From Corallium rubrum (Eukaryota; Cnidaria; Anthozoa; Scleralcyonacea; Coralliidae), in the NCBI GenBank assembly GCA_964035015.1, contig OZ036004.1, forward strand, positions 9,201,468-9,265,467: a stretch of 64,000 nucleotides of DNA. Reading direction: 5' to 3'. The position numbers were made by a program, and so were the translations under genes. A model generated the notes under the pieces. It saw only the letters and a list, made by a program, of their open reading frames with translations. It was not told the DNA's origin and ran no database searches. Within the stretch, counting starts at the first letter, position 1. Each line of letters begins with the position of its first letter. Shown here piece after piece: positions 10,994-22,900 of the stretch.

Positions 10994-13900
10994 CTAAAAA
11001 TAACAAACCAAACCGTCAGGGACAACCTTATCTTTGTATATTGCGGTGCCCTGAAAGTTAGCTTGCGGACGCAGCTAACTTTCAAACCGCTTTACTATAT
11101 TCTGTGTGTGAGTTCGTTTGTTCGTTCGTTCGTTCGTTCGTTCGTTCGTTCGTTCGTTCGTTCGTTCGTTCGTTCGTTCGTTCGTTCGTTCGTTCGTTCG
11201 TTCGTTCGTTCGTTCGTTCGTTCGTTCGTTCGTTCGTTCGTTCGTTCGTTCGTTCGTTCGTTCGTTCGTTCGTTCGTTCGTTCGTTCGTTCGTTCGTTCG
11301 TTCGTTCGTTCGTTCGTTCGTTCGTTCGTTCGTTCGTTCGTTCGTTCGTTCGTTCGTTCGTTCGTTCGTTCGTTCGTTCGTTCGTTCGTTCGTTCGTTCG
11401 TTCGTTAGGAATCAATAGTATATTTTTGACGCGACATTTTTAACGCGACATTTTGAACGCCACAGGGCACCGCTTTTTAGCACTGTGTCTGGTTATTAGT
11501 GTTTTCAGCTTGAGTCGGTAAAGTTTTTTCGTATGTTTTTGCTGTACAAGCTGTCGTAAGTTAAACTTAGAGAAAAACTCTGAGCTCCAGACGGGACTCG
11601 AGCCCACAACCTTCCGAATGCCAGCCAGATGGTAGACCGAGGTTGTTTCCGATATTTATACGCCTGGGAACTAGTCAAACCGTAGCCTAGTTTCTAGGCC
11701 TTCCTCGGTTGACACGCTTCGAAGTGATCCGAACGGACCCGCTGGGGAAGGCCTAGCAAAATTCGTAAACACTTTCACTTTACAGCTCAGTTGTTTATTG
11801 AGGAAGAATTGTGATGTTATGACGTCCTAAGTGTTTCCCGACACTTACTATTTCCATCTGCATAAAATAATACAAGCCTGCATGCTCACCTCGGATCGAC
11901 GAAGGTTCACTGGCCTCGCTTTCTTATCACTAGCTTTCCTTTTGGAACCGCCGAAAGTTGAAAGTTAAACAATTAAATTTTCATTCCGAGCTCCAATTGG
12001 AATGTATTCCATGATTTCCTTCTTTAGGTCGCCAAGATCTTTGGTAAAATCTTCGCAGACATTCTTAATATACTGTCACTCAGTATTGTTTTAGATTTAC
12101 TAGTTCCCAGGAACACTCGAATGGCCAGAACGATTCTGGGCAGCACTTTTTGCGCATGTTACTAGGCCTTCTCGTTTCCAGCCTCTCCCCAGTCTTCCCA
12201 AGAACCCAAACCGACTACGCGGCCAAGCTCGTGGCGGAAACAAAAGGCCTAGAAACTAGAGAATTCTATTGATAAAGTCGAGTTTTCTTCATTTAGATTC
12301 TTTGGTTGGTATCTATACGCAAAATATTAGTACGATTAAATTCTATGAAAAGCGAAATTCTTTTTTATGCACACCAGGCTAAAGAAATACAGAACAAACT
12401 TCAGAAGTGGTATAATGGGGTAGTTTTTGTATTTTGACTGTAAATGTAAATATTTAAAGCCGAAATATTTACAATTATATTGTTATTGACTTTTGTACTT
12501 TCGTTGACGTCACGAAGTCACAAAAACCAATCAGAACAGCCATTTTTCTATCATTATCCAATCAGGTTGCTTCATTTGTATAGAACATTCATGACGTAAT
12601 AAAACATGAATTCTATTTAGTTGTTGGAATATAGATGTTACCCCACAATTTTCCTCATTCAAAATGCCCTCACCACGTGAGAATTTAAGATTTCCAAATT
12701 TTGGAAAACCTACGATTTATTGTATAACACATGTACTTTTTTGTTTTACTCGCTGTAACATCATCTGTGCATTTATCGCATTACAAACACGCTGAAAAAT
12801 GGAAACTGTGTTTGTTAAATATCATTTTAGATTTTAGATTTTTTTAATTATCAGTAGCTAAGTTATCCTGCGAACCTAGACGTATATAGGGTACTTACGT
12901 ATCTTATTCGTTTCCATGACAACGACTTGGCGATGACGATAAGACTAGACATACAGAATAAGGTTACCAGCATGGCTGATGCAAGCACTGATCCGTACAA
13001 AGCACTGAGTCTAGTGATGTCATTGCAGCTGTAATCCTCAGTAAGTTTTTCCTCCGCTAAACAAAAAAAAATATTAGTACTGTACTGTACTGTACTGTAC
13101 TGCACTGCACTGCACTGCACTGCACTGCACTGCACTGCACTGCACTGCACTGCACTGCACTGCACTGTACTGTGCTGTGCTGTGCTGTGCTGTACTGTAC
13201 TGTACTGTACTGTACTGTACTGTACTGTACTGTACTGTACTGTACTGTACTGCACTCTTACTGCACTGCGTTGCATTGTACTGCAAATAAGATCATCAAC
13301 AAATTCCGTAATCATAGGAGACAGTTAATGAGCTCTATGACGGCACCCAATGCTTTACCAAGTGACCTAACAGAGCTCCGCTTTAAACCAAAAAACATTG
13401 CGAAACATTTCAATTTAAATTCTACACGACATTATGGAGATGAGTCCTTTTTCGAGAGGGAGTACTGAACCACAAACGTTTTTACGTGAGTCAAACACTG
13501 CACTATACAGTAAAGAGCTGCACTGCACTGTACTGCACTGCACTAAGATTTTAACAATCTTTTTTTTAACGATGGGCTTACAAAATAAATAATAGACTAA
13601 TTAGTGTAAAACTGAAGTAAAACTAACGTAACTTTGCCCTTATTTACTTGATAATTGCGAATTTCGGCCTGAAATCATCCCGGCTTACCGGGCTAGCCCG
13701 CTCCATGTAATCGTTTCGTAAACTCATCCGGGTTAACCGGGCTGCTCGGTTAATCGCCCCCTAAATCCCTGCAAGTAAAAGTCCGGAGTGGTCGACTCGT
13801 GGCAAGTCTACACTGCACTGTATTGTATGATTTAGTGAGTTTGAAAAAAACAAACACTGAGCTTCTCATAAAGGAAATATTAATTGTAAAAACCTACAGG

Positions 13901-15181
13901 CGTCAGTGGTCCTACACACGCACTGAGTCTTGGTAGCGGAGGTTTTCACCGTACCACAAGTATAACCATCTTTGAACTCCCAGTAGAGTATTCTTCTGCG
14001 GGCTAAATTCCAGTGGGAAAAGTTGCCACTGTCCAGACTCAATAACAAAAGCGTTATGCTCACAGAAACGACGCAAAAAATGGCGGTAGTAATAGTCTAA
14101 ATTAGAGAAAAAAGAAAAGTTGAAAATTATTATCAGGTTCTTGCCATGATATAAATAAATCTATGTACAGAGTGGGGTTTTTTAACCAGGTTTTTACTTT
14201 ATTTAGAAATCAGAGGAAGATTTTCCTTTACGAATTATTAATGGTTTACATGAACATTACTCAACCGTTCAGAAATGAAAGTACGAAAAAACTCTTTAAA
14301 GTGCCTATGAAACAAAAATTAAGTTTATCTTATTGGAAAAAAAAACCCCACTTAAAATGACAGAGTAACATCTTTTGAAGTTTTTCGTTTCCTTGCTAAT
14401 TGTTCTTGAGATAATTCAGTTTGTTTGATGTAAATGTCACCGGCATTGTTGCAACGTCACACTTGCATAATGAGTTATCGAAGACATATATCTTTGCTAT
14501 TGTCAAATATAATCGCTTGAAAATCTACGTGTTTAGTGTTCTGGGCGAAACACACGCACATGCTTCCATCGAATTATTTTGATGTAATAATAGCAAAGAT
14601 ATCTAACTTTTTTCGATAACTCATGCAAATGTGACGTTAAATGTTTAATTTGCATATCAAACAAACTGAAATATCTCAAGAACGAAGCAAGGAAACAAAA
14701 AACTTTAAACGATGTTACTCTATCATTTTAAGTGTGTCTTTCTCAAAGACTGTCTTTGAGATTTATGAACTGGATTTTTTTTTTGTATATATTTCGCACC
14801 AGGCCATCGAGGTTACTTACCAGTCCCCTTGATCGCTGGAAAATTCCTGAAAATAACACCAATATACCAGTGACAAGGAACTGCAAAGACAAACAATTGA
14901 TATTTAGAAGTTAGTGATATTTAGGCAAAAATTGAGCCCAACGCGTAATAATGTAGCATGTATCCTCACATGAAATGTTCGGTGTAGATATACACCCTTT
15001 CACTACATTGTTGTTGTGGGACAACTTTATCTTTTTACTGTTTAACGCCAGATAATTTTACTTGCCAAGGGGAGATGTCTCGGAAAACCATCAGTGAGAT
15101 AAAGTAGATTGGTGTTGGCGTTTCGGAGGTCCACAAAGGACAGAGATGCCGACAGACACCCAGCCATTTTTTATATATTTA

Positions 15182-15220
<39 letters not shown>

Positions 15221-15258
15221 GAAACGTACGAAATGTACAAGAAATAAAGTTATATTTG

Positions 15259-15312
<54 letters not shown>

Positions 15313-15329
15313 CTAACTTCCGGGGTATA

Positions 15330-15373
<44 letters not shown>

Positions 15374-15824
15374 AGTATACCCCGGAAAGAAGTTAGGTTG
15401 GATCACCAACAAAATTTCAGAAGCGCGGACTCGAAGCAGATTTCGTAATTTACAAACAATAGTACTGATGAAGGGCTCCGTTCGAAAGGTCAGTATTTCG
15501 TTACTAAAAGTTTTGGCACTAGTTTACCACCTTTCCACTTTGCTCTATCTAAACCACTGACTACGCACCACTCTAATCTTTTACACCCGCACTTCTTACC
15601 GGAATCCCAGCCCAATATTGGTCGTAGTTAAACTGACTTTGAACTTTCTCTTCGATTCCGCCGCCACCTTCAACTTCAAAATCTTCAGAATAATTGATTG
15701 TGAACGCGCAACCGATCAAGACCATAGAGAAAGATAAAATAGCACAGCCAAAGAGAATCAGCATAAGCAGAGCTGGACGGGACCTTCGATATTTCGCCAT
15801 TCTTTTACTTTCGTATGGATCCAT
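10829..15824 (-). CDS. gene B: complete four-TM (CD20/MS4A-like) protein, 268 aa
   Basis: Exons on the minus strand are 15600-15824, 14821-14880, 13898-14096, 12899-13056 and 10829-10993. All five have GT..AG borders with phases 0, 0, 1, 0, total 807 nt and join without a stop. Order: basic N-tail, TM1 (about 18-40), acidic loop with poly-Gly, TM2 (about 70-86), TM3 (about 98-116), a second extracellular loop with C, CxC and C, TM4, then a 54-residue tyrosine-rich tail. MS4A proteins likewise have four TMs and a cysteine-bonded second loop, and often act as receptor partners or in ion-channel complexes. The assignment is by layout, not by search. Introns carry pure simple repeats next to exon 4 and exon 5. 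Confidence 0.75.
11112..11406. repeat. (TTCG)n, about 72 uninterrupted copies
   Basis: A perfect tetranucleotide array of about 290 bp without a single interruption. Open frames in several registers (SFVR and ERTN repeats) are only its translation. It lies in intron 4 of gene B, about 120 bp before the exon 5 acceptor. Confidence 0.97.
11530..11650 (-). mobile_element. tRNA-derived SINE fragment
   Basis: Minus-strand B box GTGGGCTCGAGTCCC followed by GGAGCTCAGAGTTTTTCTC and CAGCTTGTACAGC, matching the SINE at 63540-63675. The tRNA 5' end is diverged and the copy is inside intron 4 of gene B. Confidence 0.65.
11660..12898. other. gene B intron 4, left part
   Basis: Single-copy-looking sequence. 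An inverted pair of the type TAGTTTCTAGGCCTTC/GAAACAAAAGGCCTAGAAAC (about 11690 and 12240) suggests an old foldback remnant. No coding exon is supported. Confidence 0.4.
12899..13056 (-). CDS. gene B exon 4 (end of loop 2, TM4)
   Basis: 158 nt from TTTTTGTTTAG acceptor to GTAAGT donor; enters in phase 1, leaves in phase 0. It encodes [14 protein letters not shown], then RLSALYGS, then TM4 ([20 protein letters not shown]) and a basic end. LSxLYGS is conserved in C and D. Confidence 0.75.
13066..13265. repeat. pentanucleotide (ACTGT/ACTGC)n array
   Basis: About 38 five-base units in blocks of ACTGT, ACTGC and ACTGT(G). It begins within about 20 bp of the exon 4 acceptor of gene B, so it occupies the usual branch-point region. 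Smaller islands recur at 13495-13545 and 13808-13825. Confidence 0.9.
13540..13770. mobile_element. half of a Harbinger-like MITE
   Basis: Matches the right half of the element at 54300-54912, including the TTTACTTGATAATTGCGAAT stretch, the ACCGGGCTAGCCCGCTCCAT stretch and the end ATCGCCCCCTAA. The left terminus is missing here. It lies in intron 3 of gene B. Confidence 0.7.
13898..14096 (-). CDS. gene B exon 3 (TM3, loop 2)
   Basis: 199 nt from AATTTAG acceptor to GTAGGT donor, leaving phase 1. TM3 is [20 protein letters not shown], then [20 protein letters not shown] and a [16 protein letters not shown] cysteine segment. It is five codons longer than the C and D exons, with the extra length in the extracellular loop. 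Confidence 0.8.
14821..14880 (-). CDS. gene B exon 2 (TM2)
   Basis: 60 nt between TTTGCAG and GTAAG, phase 0. It encodes [20 protein letters not shown]; the size and both phases equal exon 2 of genes A, C and D. Confidence 0.8.
15168..15401. repeat. three (TA)n blocks, one at the centre of a hairpin
   Basis: TA arrays near 15180-15220, 15265-15308 and 15332-15370. The last is flanked by AACCTAACTTCCGGGGTATA on the left and TATACCCCGGAAAGAAGTTA on the right, giving an inverted repeat with a pure TA loop. It lies in intron 1 of gene B. Confidence 0.85.
15465..15487 (+). ncRNA. hammerhead-like ribozyme core
   Basis: CTGATGA, a short GGGC/GTTC stem and GAAA, in a repeat continuing GTCAGTATTTCG. 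Relatives with the same downstream segment (TCAGTATTT..TCTTATC, then GGCAATTTACCAC) occur at about 23740, 40910 and 58093. Hammerhead ribozymes are known from Penelope-like retroelements and retrozymes. Helices I and III and a cleavage triplet are not resolved. Confidence 0.5.
15600..15824 (-). CDS. gene B exon 1 (N-terminus, TM1, loop 1)
   Basis: 75 codons from ATG (MDPYESK) to GTAAGA, phase 0. TM1 contains [20 protein letters not shown]; loop 1 reads [19 protein letters not shown] and ends [12 protein letters not shown]44-Y-S is a possible glycosylation site. The frame is open upstream to 15893, but only MDPY is shared with gene A. Confidence 0.8.
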
Positions 15825-15899
15825 GTTGGGGTGATCTAAGAATGGAATGACAAAGCGTTTTGTTACGTTGAACTGTCGCCGAAAACAGTCCAAATATGA

Positions 15900-16824
15900 T
15901 TGCCACTGGCGCTAAGCGAACTTTGAGAATGTTTTGATGTGTCGGCAGTCTCTAGTTTCGTTCGTCTTATTGGGTGGACCACTCAGTTGGAACCACCCCC
16001 TCTCGTAATTTGCCCTCTCGTAATTTGCTTTGAACTATTCATACTTGCATGGCTCGACACATCACGCAATGCGTTTCTGTATTACTGGGCACCAGTGCAG
16101 TATTACAAGTTTGCCCAGTGCAGTATTACAAGTACAATATATATATTTGACATTCCACTTGATTAACCTAGATGTTGCATGTAGGGACGTTTGGTTTCGA
16201 CTTTCGAGTGATATTATTGTGCCCATTGGAGAAACGCCACTCAATCTTTGTTTACGATAATCTGTGTTTTAACAAGTTTTAAAATACTTAATGTCATGCC
16301 TTGCGAGAATGCTGTCAATATGCAGTAAGAATATACGCTCTACGCCTCTTTCCTGTCCGAATAGGTCTTTAGTATTTTATTTTGACTAACGCCAGACGAT
16401 TTTATTCACCTCTGGGATTGGAAAGCCCTCGGACAGGAATGAGTTAATGTGAATGACCCGCTTCAAAAAAGAACTGCAAGTACATGCTGGTATCAGTACT
16501 TAATATAAGAGGTAAAATGTTTTGCCAACAGTTTTGTGTTGCCTGATCTTGTTTTGTAAACTTTACGATCTGACGCATAACATTTGGCACTCTACTCATT
16601 TTGTGATTCAAAGTCGCCTTTGAATGATCGCAAATCGCTCTTTCAGAACATTCTTAACTTTATTAAGATTTCTTTCGCCTTTTATGGAGAGGTATTTTCC
16701 GCTGGCAAGGTTTCCCCACATTTTGCGATGTTTGCTTCGAGCGTTTTTTTGCCGACCTTCTCGTATATATAATCGTTCTTTATAAACATTCCTAATTAAT
16801 TTAGGGTTTCATTGTTTCAATTTG
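15900..16824. other. 5' flank of gene B and intergenic sequence
   Basis: No gene is supported. A 21-bp direct duplication (GCCCAGTGCAGTATTACAAG type) lies at about 16092-16132. Confidence 0.5.
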
Positions 16825-17517
16825 TGCCATTCCGTGTTTAGTAGCTAGTGTTTACTTTAGTGTCTTGTGAATAGTTTGTTGTTTGCCTTATCCCTAATCA
16901 TAAAATGACAATTTTAAGGTAAATTGGCAAAAACAGGAAACGCGGTCGCTAATTGCATTGTTAGAATGATCTGGTCGTTTTCCGAAGTGATTTTAAATTA
17001 TAGCTTACTTTACCACGAATCTAATAGTTCGCGCTGAGTTAAGCACTGAATTGGCGAATAGAAATACGATGAGAACGACAAGTTGTGTCACCATATTGTT
17101 GTTTCTATATAGTGGGTTTGTATGCGTTCGCGATGAAGGTTGATCTAAAATGTGATCAGAGCGACATTTCGTGTTAATTAATAGTGTGTTGTGAATATGT
17201 CCTCGTCGTTTTGTGAATTGATTTTAAACTATAGCATAGCTGATGAATTAAATGAACTTGCTTTGCTAGTGTTCGCGCTGAATGATGTAAAATCCGATCA
17301 GAGTGACATGCTGTGTTTTAATATAGTGTGTTGTGAATGTGTTCGCGTTGAGTTGAGCACAGGATGCATGGCGATCAGAAATACGATCGGACGACGTGTT
17401 GTGTCTATATGGTTTTTTGTGCCATTCCGTGTTTAGTAGCTAGTGTTTACTTTAGTGTATTGTGAATAGTTTGTTGTTTGCCTTATCCCTTATCCCTAAT
17501 CATAAAATGACAATTTT
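16825..17517 (+). repeat. pair of 90-100-bp direct repeats, about 590 bp apart
   Basis: TTGTGCCATTCCGTGTTTAG..TAAAATGACAATTTTA occurs at 16825-16920 and again at 17419-17517 with few changes (one has TATCCCT doubled). Related TGATTTTAAA..AGCTTACT and TTCGCGCTGA segments between them suggest a tandem duplication or small repeated element. The open frame between them is not convincing. Confidence 0.65.
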
Positions 17518-17519
17518 AG

Positions 17520-18604
17520 GAATCGTATTAAAAGAATGTCACGCTATATCGCTTTCGTTCTATTAATTAATCTTTACTATATGTTTTAGACTCGGTAACA
17601 CATTCATTGATTTGCCTGAACAATGATCAACGCGCTTTGGAATAAGTATTTTATACGCCTACATATAACTCAAGCAGTGCCAAGTACAGTTGATTTCTGC
17701 GTATAGATATACAGACATATAGCTAAGACATCTTGGCCGAGGATCTAACATGTCAACTGTACATTTGAAACATTAGTTAAAAGGCTATTCAGATTTCAGA
17801 AAGATCTTGATTCAAAGCCAAACACTCGCTCTGTCTTTTCGTCCATGGAAAGCTTGTCGTTTGAGAGAGAAAGTCGAGGCGCGTGGTTTTATTTACGCGA
17901 TGCTGAACTACTAAATTGAGAATGTTGTTACAACTTGTACCGTAGCGCAGTAGATATACATGTACGCTGAGCGTGCCTATTTGTACATTTGTGAAAAGGA
18001 ATTTTAAGGTAGCACTGAGATTCCGCTTCGGTTTACCAGAAGTCAAGGAATTTTTGAAATGCTTGGGTCGTGAAATTAAAATAACAGAATTATTTCTCAT
18101 GACAACAACAACTATAGAAAGTTAACTCTTAGGTACATAACTTATCATCACTCAGTCCTATTCACCCAGATCTTTCGTCTCAGAATGGCGAGATAAGCGT
18201 TTTTTTTGATTTTGAAGATTACAAAACTGCCAAAATGGGAAAGTTGAGGGAATCATTCAAAATGTGTTGTTTTGCTATTCTACGGTCAAAAACACTCAGA
18301 AACTTTTCACTCAGACAGATTTCTCCGTAATGCCCGGGGGCATTATGAAAATTGTTAATGCCCTACGATTGGAAACAAACTAAAAGTCCTAATAAAAAAC
18401 TTCTGTTGCCGAAAAACGACGAAAATAAATGAAATAAACGTCGAAAATAAATGAAATGAACGACGATGAACATTATTAAAGTAGATCAGTCCTATAGTAT
18501 CCAGACGAGAAAGAAACAGCAGCAAATAACGCTAGTTCGGTGTTTTGGCGAAGTTAAAGGACGCGAAGACCAACAAATACAAGATTGATTTTGAAATAAA
18601 AAGT
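17520..18604. other. intergenic, no recognised feature
   Basis: Short AT-rich repeats only (for example GAAAATAAATGAAAT twice near 18420-18460). Confidence 0.55.
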
Positions 18605-18775
18605 GCTGTATAATAAACTACTTAAAAACCTCGACCGTTCGGTCTTTACTGTAAAATATCAAACCTCGGCCTTGAATGTATTAACCTCGCTATCGCTCAG
18701 TCAATACAGCAAGACCTCAGTTTGATATTTTACCAAAAAGACCTCACTCTCGGTTATTAAGTAGTTAACGTTAAT
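18605..18775. mobile_element. foldback MITE, family with 28585-28755
   Basis: Inverted AACCTCGACCGTTCGGTCTT..AAATATCAAACCTCGGC against GACCTCAGTTTGATATTTTAC..AAGACCTCACTCTCGG. The copy at 28585-28755 has the same pattern of paired ACCTCG/CGGTCT blocks. No ORF. Confidence 0.7.
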
Positions 18776-19920
18776 ATATCATTATTGTGTACTTTCATCA
18801 ATCTTACATAACTTTAGCTCTGTATCTCATAAACAACGTAAATCGTGACATTTTCATCGACATTGTTACAAATAACAACCCTCCTACTGCATGTGTCCTG
18901 TAAACTCTTTATATTTGGTAAAATAAACTTTGATTTGACAATCTCATAATAAAATATAAATAATAGTTCAATAAATGGTTTATAATAGATCATAAACTAA
19001 TCAATACTTCTAACTAACCGCCAATATATATCATTACTATTGCATTGATGATTAGTATATATAAAATATTAACCCTTTCACCACCAGTCGTTTTCCCCAG
19101 AATTATACTCTGAACACCAGCACTTTTGACGGTTTCTCCCAAGTTACGCATGTTTTCTTTAAAACGCATTATTCACAGAGGGGAACACATATTTTTATAA
19201 GGACACCAGGTGTTATTTTGATCATCAGAAAATTGTCTGTCTTTTAAGCCTATTTAGAGGTACAGGAATTGAATACTGAATGAGAAATATACCTTCAAAC
19301 TCAGACAACTGGAAATTATCTAAAAATATACACTCTTTTGTCAATTAAAAAAGAGTCTTGTTTATATTATCCATTCAAACATTTCAAAATATGAAAGAAA
19401 AACTATTCAAAGATAACCTTTGATAGAAATACACAACTTTGCTCATGAAAAAAAAAAAAATATATATATATATATCACAATATATATCATAACAATTTTT
19501 GTAATTTCCTGTCTTCAGATTGTTCTATCAGGATAAGATGCTCTGTTTTTGTCTTATTTACTATACATGTATGTAATTCATATTTAAAGGAATTACATGT
19601 AGATGGGCAATACAGTAATAAACAAGTATACAAACAAAACTGGGGACTACAGGCGCAAGTATAGGATATGTAGACAAGCATTATGCTTAATCAAATTTCT
19701 ATCATTTGACTGGCTCAGGGACTGGCTCAGGAACTGAGCTGACTGACAACCATAGCGAGCAGACGGAGCAGTGCCTAGGACACATGTTACTTCAAGTTTC
19801 TGGAGGTGTTCCTCCGTCTTCAGAAAGTTTGTAGTGATTTAATTATTCACAAAGTGTCCCTACTGTATTAAAATTTAAGAATGCTAATGGTTCGATAATA
19901 GAACCATTGTATGTACTATT
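18776..19920. other. intergenic AT-rich sequence
   Basis: Contains an A12(TA)8 tract near 19448-19475. No coding or RNA gene is supported. Confidence 0.55.
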
Positions 19921-22900
19921 TAAAATTTATTTATTTATTATTTATTTTATTGAACTATATTTAAACACGGTAGCCTATCAACTTAAAGTGAGTTACAAAT
20001 ACAATAAAATCCAAGAGTAAAAAGAAACTATAAAATGTTGATTTTCATAGGGCCGTGTAGAACTAACTATTAAAAGACTTAAAAACAGTTTGCTTAATTA
20101 CGACTAAAACTATCTAACTAAAACACTATTTACATTCTAACATTGTTAAAATTATTAAAAATTATTAAAATTACTAAAATGGAAGGGAAAAATCATTGCT
20201 AGTACTTCAAGTTATTTAAAATAGTACAGTTTTCATCCTTAAAAACCTCCCTGAGTTTAGTTTTAAACTTAGTTATAGTAAGGGAAGTGTTCTTAAGATG
20301 TAATGGCAGAGTATTCCAGATCTTGGCAGCTTCATAACTAAAGCTGCGTTTCATTGCATTTGACCTGGGTTTTGACAACATTAGCATATTATTGTTGCTT
20401 CGAAGATTGTAAACCTGGTTTTCTGAAATTTGATACAGCTCCATAATAGCTTTAGGCGCATCATTGTTGAGTATTTTGTGCATTAACACCAGCAACTGCT
20501 CAAGTCGGTAATAATTTAGTGGATACCAATTCAATTTTTTTAAAATATCTGTTGAACGAATTTCATAATTATCTCCACTTATTACTCTGGCTGCTCGATT
20601 TTGTAATTTCTGTAATTTTAATTGTAGCGACACATTGCAATTACCCCAGACCAAAGAGCAGTAATCAAAGTAAGGTTTAACTAGAGCATTGTAGGTATCA
20701 ATCAAATTTTCTTTAGGAATATATGGTTTAATAAGTTTTATGGCTCCAATGCTTTTTGATACTTTCTTGCTAATGCTGTCAATATGTTTTTCCCAGTTTA
20801 GTTTCTCATCTATTATCACACCTAGACTCTTAGCAGTTTTTACTCTTTTAATTGATTTACCATCAATAGTAATATTTGGGTCTTCTGTAAATTTTGTTAT
20901 TTGATTACGAGACCCAATTATCATGTATTCTGTCTTAGAAACATTTAATGTCAACTTATTCGCTACTAGCCAAGTGTGAATTTTTGTTAAATCAGAGTTT
21001 AATTTCATTTGAATTTGGTCTGGGCAATTTCCTGTAGCCGTGACATTTGTATCATCTGCAAACATCGAAGGCTTTGAATATTCTAAACAGTTTGGAAGAT
21101 CATTGATGTATAATAAAAATAAGAGTGGACCTAGGTTTGATCCTTGAGGTACACCACACTTAATTTCTTTGTTAGAGGAAATTACATTATTAACTTTGCA
21201 AGACTGTTTACGGCAGTTAAGGTATGATTTAAACCATTTCAATGGTATTTCAGTTATACCATATAAACTGAGTTTACTGATGAGAATTTGATGATCAACC
21301 GTGTCAAAAGCCTTCTTGAGATCAAGAAACAAAACCCCATTTATTAAACCTTCATCAATATTCACAAGCCAGTTATTAGTGGCATTAAGAAGCGAAGTTA
21401 GGGTTGAGTGAGACTTTCTAAAGCCGAATTGATGTTGAGTCAGTATATTATTTTCGTCTAGATAGCTAATAAGTTGATTAAAGATTATTTTTTCAAATAG
21501 TTTAGCTATCACTGATAGAACTGATATTGGTCTAAAATTTCCACAGTCTTGTTTATCTCCTGTCTTATAAATCGGTGAAACCGTTGCATTTTTCCAATCA
21601 TCTGGAAATATTCCAGTAGACAATGAAGAGTTAAACATAATACATAAAGATGGAACTATAATGTTGGCCGAATCTTTTAAAAGTCTTGTGGAGATTTTAT
21701 CAGGACCGGAAGCTTTGGAACATTTAGCAGATGATAAAAGTTTAAAAACATCACTCAAAGTAATAATTCTAAATTTAAAAATGGATTCAGCTGGTGAGAC
21801 ATTACTTGCAAAATTTACATTACTATCTGGTAAATTTTGTGAGAGATCAGGGCCAACATTTATAAAATGATTATTGAAGGTCTCTGCTATGTCCGATTCG
21901 TTTGAAATCGTTTTTTCTTCAGCATGAAGACTAGTAATTGTTGTTGTTTTTGAACCCTTCCCACGCAGTTGATTAATATTTTTCCACAGTTCCTTTGGGT
22001 TATGCCTATTTTGAGTGATATTTTTAAGATAGTATTCCGCTTTGGTTTTAGCAACAATCTTATTTACCTTATTTCTGGCTTTTTTATAAGCTATATGACA
22101 ATACTTAGAACCAGTCTGTATAGATTTCTTTCTTAGGTAGTCTCGATGATACATTTCCCTTTTAACTTCGCTTGTTAGCCATGGCGTAAATGTGCTTTTT
22201 ACTCTACGAGTTGTATATGGTGCATGTTTGTCTGCAATGTTTGTAAAAACTGTTTTCCAGTCATTCCACATATGATTTGGATCAGATTTGCTGCTGAAAT
22301 CAAGAGTGCAGAAATTATCCGCAAGTTCAGAACAGAAGTTTGTCTTGTTGTATTTCTTAAAATTTCTTGACTGAATCACTTTAGGTTTTGGTCTCTTTAA
22401 TGCTGTTTTTATACTAGCAAAAATCAAACTGTGATCACTTATTCCTATCGGAATTACTCCAGAATTTAAAATTTTATCAGCCTTATTAGTAATAAAAAGA
22501 TCAATAAGTGATTGAGAATCTTTGGTGACCCTAGTCGGATCCTGAATTACTTGTTTTAGCTGATAAATATCAATTATTTCAATCAATCGCTTTGTATGCT
22601 GTTTATTTGCAGTATCCAATAGATTGCAGTTTAGATCTCCCACAATATGAAAGTCTACATCATCAGCATCAAGGCGACGTACAAATATTTCAAATTTGTC
22701 CATTAGTTCCGAGGAGCTGTTTGGAGGTCTATACCAAGTGGCAATTAATAAAGGTTTACTATTCTGTCTCTTGATTTCGACACAAATAGCTTCTAATCCT
22801 TCTGGGACTAGATCATGTCTTATTTTTGTATTAAGGGCAGTTTTAATAAACAAAGCTACTCCTCCGCCTTCGCGATTTCTATCTTTTCGAAATACATCAT

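Noticed and set aside
10648..11085. 145-codon minus-strand frame through TA repeat
   Set aside because: Wrong frame over the true exon 5 of gene B; its tail is translated microsatellite.
10889..11443. Open frames of SFVR or ERTN repeats
   Set aside because: Pure translations of the (TTCG)n microsatellite.
12863..13315. 150-codon minus-strand frame
   Set aside because: Combines real exon 4 of gene B with intronic pentanucleotide repeat; replaced by the spliced model.
16825..17517. LTR retrotransposon from the direct repeats
   Set aside because: Repeats are about 95 bp, lack TG..CA ends, and the interior has no gag or pol.
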